Of a stretch of DNA of 64,000 nt, positions 31,482-42,300 are shown piece by piece. Location: assembly GCF_049243985.1 (NCBI RefSeq), contig NC_135381.1, positions 17,657,345-17,721,344 of the forward strand. The letters run 5' to 3'. The notes beneath the pieces were generated by a model that was not told where the DNA came from, made no database searches, and was given only the letters and a program-made list of their open reading frames with translations. Numbering within the stretch: the first letter of the stretch is position 1; each line of letters opens with the position of its first letter. The position numbers and the translations under genes are program-made. This stretch comes from Paroedura picta. Taxonomy: Eukaryota > Chordata > Lepidosauria > Squamata > Gekkonidae.

Positions 31482-31814
31482 CCCTAAGTGAAGGAAGGGC
31501 AGTATCTAACTAAGAAACAAATCTTGGACTCTTGCGCAGCTGTGGTTGGGGAGGGGGAAGGTTGTGGATGGAGGTGGGTATATTTCACAGTTCTTTAAAC
31601 ACTCCTGAGGGACCCCAGCAGTATTAAGAAAAGCAGTCATCCCATTAACAGCGACTACAGATTGTCCAAGGGGCTCAGGGGGCTATTTCATTTTCACTCC
31701 AAAGAGTTTATTGGTAGTTTTTCTTTCCCCTCTCAAAGAGCTTCTGAATAGCTCTCAGGGGAAGGCAGGAAAGGCACTTCACTAGATCCAGAATCCTCTC
31801 CAAATATTGAAGAG

Positions 31815-31940
31815 AGGATGAGTCCAGTAGCACCTTCAAAACTAACAAAATCTGGTGCTAGGAATGAGCGTTTGTGGGTCACGGAAGCTGCCACAAATGT
31901 TGTTAGTCTGTAAGATGCTACTGGACTCTTGGTCTTATCT
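31815..31940. repeat. Diverged foldback repeat copy
   Basis: GAGTCCAGTAGCACCTTCAA and, inverted, AAGATGCTACTGGACTCTTG about 80 bases apart. A degraded relative of the family at 1-905. Confidence 0.6.
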
Positions 31941-31959
31941 ACTGCTTACAGACAATTTT

Positions 31960-32400
31960 ATTTCTTTATTATTTATTAGATTTTTATAACACCCTCCCTT
32001 ACGGCTCAGGGTGGTTTACGTATAATGTCGCAGGGAATGTCCTAAACATATAACATAGTCAAAAGTAACATCAACAATAATCTAACTGTGGTTTAAAATC
32101 GACACCATTTTAATGGACAGTCAACAACAACGTAACAGGAAAGGCAACATAGATAAGGCCCCGGAGAGGTCAGACTGGTTCAGGCCATGGAGGGGATGTC
32201 TGAGGGGACCTGTGGATGTTATTGGTTTGATCGGTCTCAGGCAAATGCCTGGAGAGGAGCTCCCTTTTGCAGGCCCTGCGGAATTGTGGGAATTCAGGCT
32301 GGGCCATGATCTCTTCGGGGAGCTCGTTCCACCAGGTGGGGGCCAGGACAGAAAAAGCTCTGGCCCAACATGCAGAGGCAGTTTATGCGTATATAGGGCT
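31960..32400 (-). repeat. L2-type LINE 3' region
   Basis: TTTATTATTTATTAGATTTT and CTTACGGCTCAGGGTGGTTT at one end; GAGCTCGTTCCACCAGGTGG and AGAAAAAGCTCTGGCCC at the other, matching 23565-24020 in the same orientation. Confidence 0.7.
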
Positions 32401-33187
32401 TCCTCTGAGGGCTACTGGACTGCTTGCACAAGTTGCCCCTGACAGGATATTATTTTTTAATACATTTTAATGCATCTGTTCTCAAACCTCCCATGTTGAC
32501 TAGAATACTACCTGACAGACTATCTGTTCCCCCTCAGGAGCGGTATTCTGGCTCAGTGTGTCTAGCCATTTTGAACCTCTTGAATATATTTGATTGTGTC
32601 GAACAGCACGTGAGCTTTTGCCCGTGTCAAGAGGAGGCTGCAGTCTGCTCAGATAATGTGAAAGTATCCCACCCTTCATGGTAAGCTGGTGTGCGCCTTG
32701 CTGTGTGTGTGCATATAGCAGGGGCTTCCAGTGTTGAGCCTGTGGGCATTCTGGGAATTTCCAGAAAGGGCAGTTTTCAAATTCTCCCTGGAGCTGTAAC
32801 AGCAGGGACTCCTAGGTTCTTCTGAAGTACTTTCTGCTTCAACCAGGTGGAGGAAAACTGGCTCTGTGCTTTGGGAAAGGACATTGGCACCATATTGGTT
32901 ACAGACACCGGACTGGCAATGACTAGTCTGCTATCATAACATGGGACCGATGGACCTTGCACACAATTGCCTCTAGGTCAAGGAAGATTTCCATTGATGC
33001 CAGTCAGTTAATTGAATATGGCTTCCTTTGAGGACTACCAGTGTTGCCCTGACAGGAGAGTCTCTAACCATAGGCTGGCATTGGTTGCAATCCAAAAGAA
33101 TAAAGGTTTCTTTAGCGGCATCATCCTGGCAAGATGTTCTAGATTCAATCACTACTGCAGGCAGAGATGTACATGCTGAGGGAGTTT

Positions 33188-33289
33188 GCAGTGTGATGTT
33201 ACCTATTCAGTCGAGTCCGAATCTTGGTGATCCCATAGCCCAACTGCTGCCATGATTTCCAATCTTGCTCTTTTTAGTTGCGTAATGTT
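33188..33289. repeat. Bov-B-like fragment
   Basis: ATTCAGTCGAGTCCGAATCT and TGGTGATCCCATAG resemble the reversed Bov-B 3' end. Short and degraded; it ends exactly where the next foldback copy begins. Confidence 0.35.
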
Positions 33290-33410
33290 CTGACGAAGAG
33301 TGCTTGCACTCAAAAGCTCATACCTTGAATAAATCTTTGTTGGTCGTAAAGGTGCTTCTGGACTCTGATTTTATTGTGCTACTTCAGACCAACACAGCTA
33401 CTCATTTGAG
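33290..33410 (+). repeat. Right half of a foldback repeat, with hammerhead-like core
   Basis: CTGACGA at 33290-33296, a self-complementary stretch GAGTGCTTGCACTC, then AAAAGCTCATACC and GAATAAATCTTTGTTGGTC, ending TTCAGACCAACACAGCTACT. No left arm precedes it. Confidence 0.75.
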
Positions 33411-33891
33411 GATATTCTGTAGTGTGTGACTATGGGGATGGGTTCCTGCATTATTGCTTACGGCATCGTGGCGCAGTACTAAGATGTTTTGATGCCAGTC
33501 TTGAGTTTTGTACGCATATTGAGTAGGATGCTGTCATGTCCAAATGCAGTCCTTCAAGGGGAGCCCTCACTTGCATACAGTTGTAAGATTAAAGAGATGT
33601 GGCAGAGTGGCCAAGAGTTTAGGCAGTGTTGCAGTGACATTGTTTGCTTGCAGGGGGACTGTTTTGTTGCATGTGGGGATTCAACTAAATGGCACTGCTA
33701 GGGTAAGAAGACGCGTAACGCTGCTTGGGGCAGATGCTGGATCAGTTCTTGCATACTAAAAGGGGCAGGAGGTAAATAATCGGAGTGTTTTTTCACACAC
33801 ACACTGGTATGCAGGGTAGAGTAGCTAGTGAAACATGGATGTAGTGTTATACGATATTGCATGAATGGGATGATTCTGTAGTGATTCTAAT

Positions 33892-34168
33892 CACCAGTTT
33901 GGTGTAGTGGTTAGGAGTGCGGACTTCTAATCTGGCATGCCAGGTTCGATTCTGCACTCCCGCACATGCAGCCAGCTGGGTGACCTTGGGCTTGCCTTGG
34001 CACTGATAAAACTGTTCTGACCGGGCAGTGATATCAGGGCTCTCTCAGCCTCACCCACCCCACAGGGTGTCTGTTGTGGGGAGAGGAATGGGAAGGCGAC
34101 TATAAACCGCTTTGAGCCTCCTTCGGGCAGGGAAAAGCAGCATATAAGAACCAACTCTTCATCTCTTC
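33892..34168 (+). repeat. tRNA-derived SINE with CTT tail
   Basis: Same SINE as at 25211 (GGTGTAGTGGTTAGGAGT, GGTTCGATTCTG, AACCAACTCTTC). A 7-bp duplication TTCTAAT flanks it. Confidence 0.85.
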
Positions 34169-34184
34169 TTCTAATGGGGCAGGC

Positions 34185-34378
34185 ACGTTAGTCTAATGTG
34201 GCAAAATTAAAATCCGGCAGCAACCTTAAGGTTAACACAAATATGAATAGCAGCTTGAAGGCTAACATCTGTTCTAGTATGAGCGTGTGGGAGGCACAAT
34301 GAACTCTAGTTCACAATTCTTTTTACATGAATAAATGTTAGTCTTTAAGGTGCTACTGGACTTCTTCTTTTTGATCCT
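34185..34378. repeat. Diverged foldback repeat copy
   Basis: The arms CAACCTTAAGGTTAACAC and GTTAGTCTTTAAGGTGCTAC face each other about 120 bases apart. Older than the copy at 29731. Confidence 0.5.
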
Positions 34379-35004
34379 GCAGGCATGCCTGTTAGGAAGC
34401 CAGAGCCTTGGGGGGGGGGGAATGTTAATGCCTCTTAAGGACTGTGGATGTTTTTCTCAGCAGGAGATGATTGTGAGGAAATGCTTCCTCAGTGGCCCAG
34501 TTCAAGGGTCCATCAGGGCTGAAGGAAGGCAGCCCTTCCCAGACGGGTGAGGGGGGTTGTTTGTGTGAAGAAACAACAGCTTGAGACTGGAATAAGACCT
34601 GAGAGCAGCAGGTACTGCTGTGACGCCATGGGGGTGCAGGATCTCAATCTCTCTGGCAATCTGTAGTGGGGAAAGGGGTCTTCTGCTAGTCAGGCAGCTT
34701 CCTTACCTCCACCTGTGCTCTTCTATGTATATGTAAATTAAGCAAATCTTTCAAAAGCAGGGTAAGTCTTCAGTGCTCTGTCCTCCAAAAGGAACAGGGG
34801 GAGCAATAGCTATAAAACATCCTAGCACTTGTGTATGTGGGAGAGTGAAAGAACGACACAAAACATGAAAATATGTACACATTTGTCTTATGTGTTGCTA
34901 GCAACCGCGAGCCAGCAGGTTGAGAGCGGTGACCTAGAAGTATGAAAAATAAATTAAAATTAGCTACTGCTGCTGTGACAGCCAGCCAAGTGTAGGTAAT
35001 AGTT

Positions 35005-35112
35005 CAGGGGTAGTCAACCTGTGGTCCTCCAGATGTCCATGCAAACGCTGGCAGGGGCACGTGGGAATTGTAGTCCATGGACATCTGGAGGACCACAGGT
35101 TGACTACCCCTG
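35005..35112. repeat. Palindromic hAT MITE
   Basis: CAGGGGTAGTCAACCTG arms; target duplication TAATAGTT/TAATAGGT (7 of 8). Confidence 0.85.
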
Positions 35113-35359
35113 TAATAGGTAACAGAGGTTCAATCCCTACTTTGGTATGGAAGCTTGGTGGGTGATGTTAGGTACAGTCCTTCTCTCAGCCTAGCTAAGT
35201 TCACAGGCTGGTGGTGAGTAGACAGAAGAACCATCACCACAGGGAAGAAAAGCAGGCCATAAACAAACACCGAGAATATGGATTATTTAACACTGTTATT
35301 TTGACTGAAACATTAGTTTTTTGAGCAAAACAATCCCCCTTAATTCTTCTGAAGGCTCC

Positions 35360-35520
35360 TATTCATTAATTTATTTAAAACTTTTGCATGCCACCTTTTT
35401 ACCCATTTTAGGGTCCTCCAGTGGTGATCAATCAAAACATTGTTTACAATACAGATAGAAAAACTGTTTTATACCTTTCATATATAGAATATAAACATAG
35501 AGAAATAGGAGAGAATACAT
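35360..35520 (-). repeat. L2-type LINE 3' fragment
   Basis: TGCATGCCACCTTTTTACCC and GGTCCTCCAGTGGTGATCAA resemble the reversed LINE terminus seen elsewhere. Weak. Confidence 0.35.
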
Positions 35521-36930
35521 GCCTTTTGCTGCAGGAAGCACAGCTCTCTTCCTTCTGTCAGTTGGCAAGCCTGTGACTGGCTCACTGGTCTTTCGCGGTT
35601 GCCCTTCCAGGGCAAAATCCCAGTTCTACTTTTATCAACTTCCCAATTCTCCAGGTGTTTTGAAATAAAGGGACCCCTTTGATCTCATTACCCCCATTGT
35701 GGCAACTTCTGTTCTAAATTGCATTGCTTTCTAATATTCATGTCTCCACTATTAATGTATTATGCTCTGATACATCTTTGATCCTGTGGTTCAAATGTGT
35801 TCTCAGCTATAAAAAATTCACCTACCATTCCTGTTCTTCTTTACTGAATCAGTTTACACGGTTTCATTTAAGCTACTGAGTCTGTGTCTTTTTCGTTAAG
35901 TGTTAACCACTGAAGTCTAAAAGAACTCAGGTGAATCCAGGTAGAATACTTCTGATTGCTGGGTGCTGTGGGAAGCAGGGTTTAATTCCCATCTTCTTTC
36001 CTCAGTAGTTGGAAGACGGTGAGGCTTTGCTACCATCTTTATTGACATCTATTGTGCGGGGCTATTATCCTGCATTGGAACACTAGCCAGTCTTTTAATG
36101 CAATAAAAAGCTACTCTCAAATCTCCCATTAAAATGCAAATGGCTTTCATTAGAAAGGTCACTCACTGGCTGTCCCACTTTGGATTTATTAGTGCACTAG
36201 GTACTGGCAAACACCTTCCATTAACTCTCTTCTCTTGCCTCCTTCTTGCGACCAACTGCCTTTAAAAATCATTAATGGGAACATAAGGGTTTGTTAAAAC
36301 TGCCTGAGGTCTCCCATGGGATTCCTGCACTGCAATTGGGGAGGGAACTTTACATTGGTTGCTTAATGCTTTCCAGTACACAAAAGTCTTGGGGAGTTTT
36401 GAAAGCTCTTTCTGGACCTTGATGGAGACAGAGTCTTCAATCATAGCTAAGCACCTGCTGTCACCATTCAGTGGGGAGGAAATCCAGCAACCTGTCCTGA
36501 AAAGGATCTGCCATTTTTAAGGAGTGGCACTATGTTTGGAGCACACAGTACAACTAACACACTCGGGGAAGATTAAAAAAAGGCTTTTACTCATTCATTA
36601 CCTGCACTGATATAAGGATTCTGCAGGCAGCATGGGCCAAATAGGAATGTGTGGCTGCAGGATCCATAGCAGATGTACCACTGGGATAATGCAAAGAAAG
36701 GAAACACTGTCCGGCCTGCCACTTGCCCCTTTCTTTTCAGCTGTACTCCCTACAAGGAGAAAGGTCAGCCCCCTGTATTTTCCCTTGTTAGAATGTGGTA
36801 TCTGCATGTCTGCATGGCTGTGCAAGGGTGTGCGTGAGAAATGTGTGACTGAGTGTATTTGTGGAAAGGGGGGCACATAGGATGGGAAGTGCTGGGAAGG
36901 TAAAGGAGGACAGCTAGTGTGAGTTCACCT
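35521..36930. other. Intergenic stretch without recognisable features
   Basis: Mixed-composition DNA between TBX16 and CABIN1. I see no coding block, RNA gene or repeat consensus in it. Confidence 0.5.
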
Positions 36931-36934
36931 TTTC

Positions 36935-37106
36935 CACTTCACAATGGAATAGGCTGCCTAAGGAGGTGGTGAGCTCCCCCTCACTGGCAGCCTTCAAGCA
37001 AAGGTTGGAGACACACTTCTCATGGATGCTTTGGGCTGATCCTGCGTTGAGCAGGGGCTTGGACTAGATGGCCTGTATGGCCCCTTCCAACTCTATGATT
37101 CTGTGA
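36935..37106 (+). repeat. CR1 LINE 3' end
   Basis: AATAGGCTGCCTAAGGAGGT and GGCCCCTTCCAACTCTATGA, ending in ATTCTGTG: the C-terminus of CR1 ORF2 and the short CR1 3' tail. Confidence 0.85.
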
Positions 37107-38464
37107 AGGTCTCTGCAAAATCTCCCTTCCAGACTTTTTCACTTTTCAATTTGGCTTCTGTTCAAAAGCCAGTAACTAAACCAAGAAGCAAACAGCCTAT
37201 TATGCAGGAGAAAGCACGAGAGAGCAGGGCTTTTAATTTGTTCAATACTTATTGACCTCACATCCATTTATGGTCAGCTTCCCTTTACTGTGACAGCTTT
37301 TTGAAGAGGTGCTTTACAAATAGATCATGAACAGCATCTGAGAACTTTTTAGACAGGCAGGGGCTGGCAGTGCTGGAAAGATTCAGACAAGGCAAGTCAC
37401 TTTTAATCTCTTTCCAAAACAGTGGTGACTACAACTTTGGCTGAGGCAGGACTCCCCACCCCCACCCCCACATATATTACTAGAGCTACATAAACAATAT
37501 AAAAATATAATATAAAAATTATAATCAGAGCAAATGCAAATTTTCAGAGTGAGGGTAGCCCCTCTTAAATTTACAGAGTCAGGTATCTTGGAAAAGTCTG
37601 TAGTCATCTGAAGACCACAAACTCCTGTGTCAACTAAGATGAGGTCTCAGCATGTATTCTGAAGCCCCCTGAGCCTGGAGTCTTCAGCATCATTTCCACT
37701 AGACTGGGAAGACAGACGGGTAAAGCAAGTTCCTCCATCCCCTTCAGCAGCACAGCAGAAGGGAAGGTGGCAGAATCAAGGTATTATGCTGGCTCTAACA
37801 TGTTCCTCCCTTCTCTCTTTCCCAAGGCAAATATTTAAAGAGAGAGAGATCTGAGAGCTTCTTTAGAGGGAAAGAAATATTTTACAAGGAGGGAAAACAA
37901 GAGAAGTCTTCAAACCTCCTTTTTAGGACCTTCCACATCGTTTATGCTTTACAAAACCAGCTGCAGATTCAATTACTATTGAACATAAATGTCTGAAAGG
38001 CTTTGAAACCGGAGATGGTTTCTGATATAGTCAAGTTGCCCTCATTATCTTCTTTACCTTCTAGCTGCCGTCCTTCGTTGATACATCCCCAAGGCAGGAA
38101 CTTTCTTGGCAGGTGAGTTTACCTGGCTTGACTGACTACAAGGCCAGGCAGCTTCAACCGGTATGCATTGGAGTTGTTGGATATTGGGGGAAACAATTCT
38201 AAAGACACGGATTTGTCAAATTCGACACGTTGCTATCAATTAGGGTGAGTTTAACTGCTCCCTCTTGCTGACTGGAGAACAAGTTAGCGGATGAGGAATT
38301 GTCATTTTTTAAAAAAAACTAGAACCCACTCACTAAATTTGTATCAGGAGCAAGATGTGCTTTTCTCTCCATCTAGTCTTCATCCCTACGTGAGAATTGA
38401 AGGTTGGCAGGACAGCGAGTTGTGATGGATGGGCAGTACGTGCACACATCATAGGAGGAGCCTG
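37107..38464. other. Intergenic stretch downstream of CABIN1
   Basis: Nothing identified apart from a C/A-rich patch (37456-37475) and an A-run near 38317. Confidence 0.5.
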
Positions 38465-39229
38465 GAGGCTCAGGTGAACACAGCTTCACTTTATTACAAA
38501 AATGTATATTTATATAAAGCTCCGCACTGCACAATTTGTTTAACTCAAATTTCCCCTCCCCCCCCTCCCCAACAAATAATACCCCAGCAAGGAAAGCTCT
38601 ATGTGTGTGATGTTTGTGACATGTCTCTCTCTCTCTCGTTTTGTGCAGGGTATGCATTCATTATATTACAAAGTTAACATTCAGTAAAAAAAATGCTTGG
38701 TTCCCTTTATCATTCCCCATATAAATGCAATTAATCCTTCTGCATTAAAAAAGCCCTCCCCCTGTTAAAAAAAAACACCAGCAGACACTATTAAAATGAT
38801 ATTAAAATCTGCAACATTTTTCCAATGCCACCAAAATATCCTGTCACCCCTTGGCCTAAGCAACCTGGCTGAAGAAACCTGAAGAGGCAGAACCCACAAG
38901 TGTTCCCTTCTATCTGGCTGTTTAAGCCAACACTGAGACAAACAAGCCATTGTTTTGCTGAATGAAGCAAGTGATGCAAGGTTTTGGTAGCAGGACCAAC
39001 CTCTCTCTGCTCAGCCAGCAGGCCAAACTGGGAGGCGAGGGAAGGAGTGAGAAGTGTTGCAGCCTTTCAAGGCTCCGAGATCATGGAGTGCAGAATCCCA
39101 GAGAGATTGAGGAAGGACAACCAGCATTTTGAGTGGAGGTGAGGCAACAACTAAGGTCGCAATGGCAAAAGGGGGACAATGTAGGAAACAGGCTGGATAG
39201 CAATGCTGCTGAAATGAGGTGGAGCAATA
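38465..39229 (-). other. CABIN1: CABIN1 3'UTR (probable extent)
   Basis: Unique DNA between the stop codon and the AATAAA at 38495-38490, about 765 bases. It contains an A-rich stretch (near 38767) and no repeat that I recognise. Confidence 0.6.
38490..38495 (-). terminator. Probable CABIN1 poly(A) signal AATAAA
   Basis: TTTATT on the + strand gives AATAAAGTG on the gene strand. It is the first canonical signal after the stop that I find. Confidence 0.6.
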
Positions 39230-39373
39230 TCATACGTCCATATAGTCGTCCTCTTCTTCAGTATCGCTCTCCAGGGAGGACTCTTGACTTGAGGTTTCCA
39301 CAATCTCCAGAGCAGGCTGACAGAGACTCTCTTTCTTCACATTTGCTGCAGACTGGGCTGAAAGTATAGCAGA
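39230..39373 (-). CDS. CABIN1: CABIN1 last coding exon (MEF2-binding C-terminus)
   Basis: 47 residues, [20 protein letters not shown] to EEEDDYMDV, then TGA at 39232-39230. The last residue is Val where human has Ile. The acceptor is CGGGCCAG. Confidence 0.96.
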   Translation of the reverse strand, partial: SAILSAQSAANVKKESLCQPALEIVETSSQESSLESDTEEEDDYMDV

Positions 39374-42300
39374 CTGGCCCGAAAAAGGGAATATTAAAAA
39401 AAATAAAATAATTAATTTCAAAGTCTTTCCTTCTAATCCAGAGTCAACCCAGAAGATTTGATGGTGCATATTCAAGATAATTTCCCCCGTAAACACTTTA
39501 ACTAGCCTTTCATACTTGGCAAAGTTATTTGGGCCTTTTGTGTTCTCAAAGCATACTTATGCTTAGTATTAATTACCAACTGGAACAATGGTTTTTCATT
39601 ACATAACAGGACATGGAAACTGTTCTGGATTAACAAATGGGGATCTGCTAACACTGATGATCTTGGGCTGGGTGGTGTGGAGATAGCAATGGTGACAGCA
39701 GCAGAAGCAGGATCAGACTTCTGGGGCAGTTTATGCAGCTTGAGTTTTTGTGCCTCAGTGCTTTGTTTCTCTGATTGCCCATATCTTTTGGGGGTTTTCA
39801 TTTGCTATACACGCATTTTGGAGTAGGCCCTGCTGAACACAGTGGGAAGTACTTCTAGCAACACTGCATAGGAAGGATTGGCTTATACCAGGGGTAGTAA
39901 AACTGCAGCCATCCAGAGGTCCATGGACTACAATTCCCATGAGACTCATGGGAATTGTAGTCCATGGACCTCTGGAGGGCCGCAGTTTGACTACCCCTGG
40001 GTTGTACCACAGACGTATGGAGACATGGGATGGGATTAGACAAGCATTAGAAATAAGACATACTGTCATCTGAAGGGGAGGCATAGGACAACAAAGTTCA
40101 TAGTTTAAATTTCTTCCTTTCTTGGCTGTTCCCCACTTGTTTCTATCAGCTGGCTCCAGGGAGGTGGCTTACAAAGCAGGTTCTAGCACCTACTCAGCCC
40201 AAGCAGTTCAAATAAGGCAGGTGCTCCAATCCACAGAGGGTTACAGAGACTCAAAGACTACAGAGACTCCTTGGGCTTGGATGGGCACATAACCCTTTCT
40301 GCTTAAATAATAACCACTTGCCAATGCATTGGTTTGGGAAATATGGGGGAGAGCGGCTGCCGGCTCGCCACATTATTTTATTGGGGGGGAGATAACATTA
40401 ATCACAAAGAAGGGAACCCACATGAGACCCCAAGGACTGTGCTGTCTGTTCAGAATATACAGTTGCTTCCTTGCTTCGCAGCAAACTGCTTCTAGAACCA
40501 CGACTATGGCAGATAAATTCTGTCACACTTGAAAAACAGGTCCATAAGCAGACATCAGTACTCAGAAGAAAGTCTTGAGACACCCTGCCTCCCTTCTCCC
40601 CTCCACATATAAAAATCCCCCTGCAGCTTGGTTTGCTTCAAATGAATAATCCGAACTCTCCCAGCAAGCCCATTTAGGTCTTTCCTTTGTGAAATGTCAC
40701 GACAGTGGGTAGCAAAGCAGTATTTGGTAGGGCCTGAAAGACCTATCAAGCATGACTCCTCGGGCTCTGTTTCAAAGGGCACATAGGGACAGACTACTAG
40801 TGCTGCTATTTTGCTTCTGAAGTACCTTGAGCTTTTGCTTGGTTTCTTCTGAAATGCTGCCCTTAGGAGACAGCAGAGTAGGGGTTGGTGGGGTGACGGT
40901 GATCTCAGGGGGGAATTTGGTGATGGACGACGGGATGAAAAGCTTTGGCATGTTAGCCAAAAGGCGCGATTTTACTCGGCTGCTGTCGGCCTTGCCCTGC
41001 TGGCTTTCCAACAGCTGTGGATCTGTCTTGGAACCAGAGGCTAAGGAATAGACCAAATAATTTCTTTTAAAGTCACATAGCTGAAGATCCTTAAAATATA
41101 GATATATTAGAAATACCACCCATTATATCTGAAGCCAGAGATTAGCTGTCAAGCCCTATGCAACTCTGCAAATAGGCTAGGTACCTGTGCAGCATCCAAG
41201 TTAGCCATACTCATCTGCTTCACTGAGTTCCAGCCTGCCATGTAGCCACTCCCCCCACCCCAATGTTTTGGCCAACATTTCAAAGGTTCTGTCCTCATGG
41301 CAGTTCCATAAACTTTAATGGGATTACTGCACAGGAAGAAAAACATGTGCCTTTATTCTAAAACCATTTCTAGTCATGAAAAGTTTCTGGGAGCATATTC
41401 CAACCAGCCTGAAGAAAGGGCAAAAAAGAACAATCTAGAGCTATGGAATACCAACGTCTTAGATTTGGGGGACTGCAGAGTGCAGTGTCATCTCCATTCT
41501 GAAAAACCAAAAGCTCCCAATGTTAAAAAAAATAACACAGATTACAATCTAAAGCAAGAAGGCCTTGGCAGAGGGGAGGGTGAACTGCAGATATCTGTCT
41601 AATCCAAAACAGGTGATGGAAAGACAGAGAGAAAGAGAAAAAACAAAAGAGCTCTGGACAAATATTCCACAATACTGGCATGAGAGGGTATATAACATTT
41701 TTCTCTCTTCTGTGACCTGTATTTAGTACCTGTAAAGGGACCCCTCTGTCACATTCTGAGGTGACATGTTATACTGCCTCGTTGCCTTATTTATTTTTGC
41801 TGCCACCAAAGTTTCTTGCCTTAGAATTCTTAATTGGACCCAAGAACAGGATAGCTTATATTTGGTAGAATAACAGAATGGTCAAACACTGGCTCTGAGA
41901 TAAAATGGGATCCTTTAATAAAACTGTTCTTTCCTCTTAAACACAGAGTTTATATAGAAGTAAAATGGCATAATGGCTTCAGTAAAGTTCATAAGTTTCA
42001 GATAGGTTTCATCTTTCTCTAGATCCTTAAGTAGACATAACTACAAAGGCTTATTTTCTTACTTGCCATTAGACTACCGCAATTACTACCACAAGAATTC
42101 TCTCACTTTCCACACTGTTCACCCACTCAAGTCACTTTTCCCTTTCCATACCCAACAACTTCATCAACTCTGTCCCCCTCAGGGTACAGCTACTTTCCAA
42201 GCTTAACACACTTCAATCATCCTTTTCATATTGTAGAGGCCTACATTTTAACCCACAGCCCAATGTGCATATAAAACCCCACATTAATTCAAAAACCACA

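Noticed and set aside
31102-31513. Free-standing tRNA gene suggested by boxes A and B on the - strand
   Set aside because: The boxes belong to a SINE head continuous with a Bov-B-like tail and flanked by a 10-bp duplication; no tRNA cloverleaf end is present.
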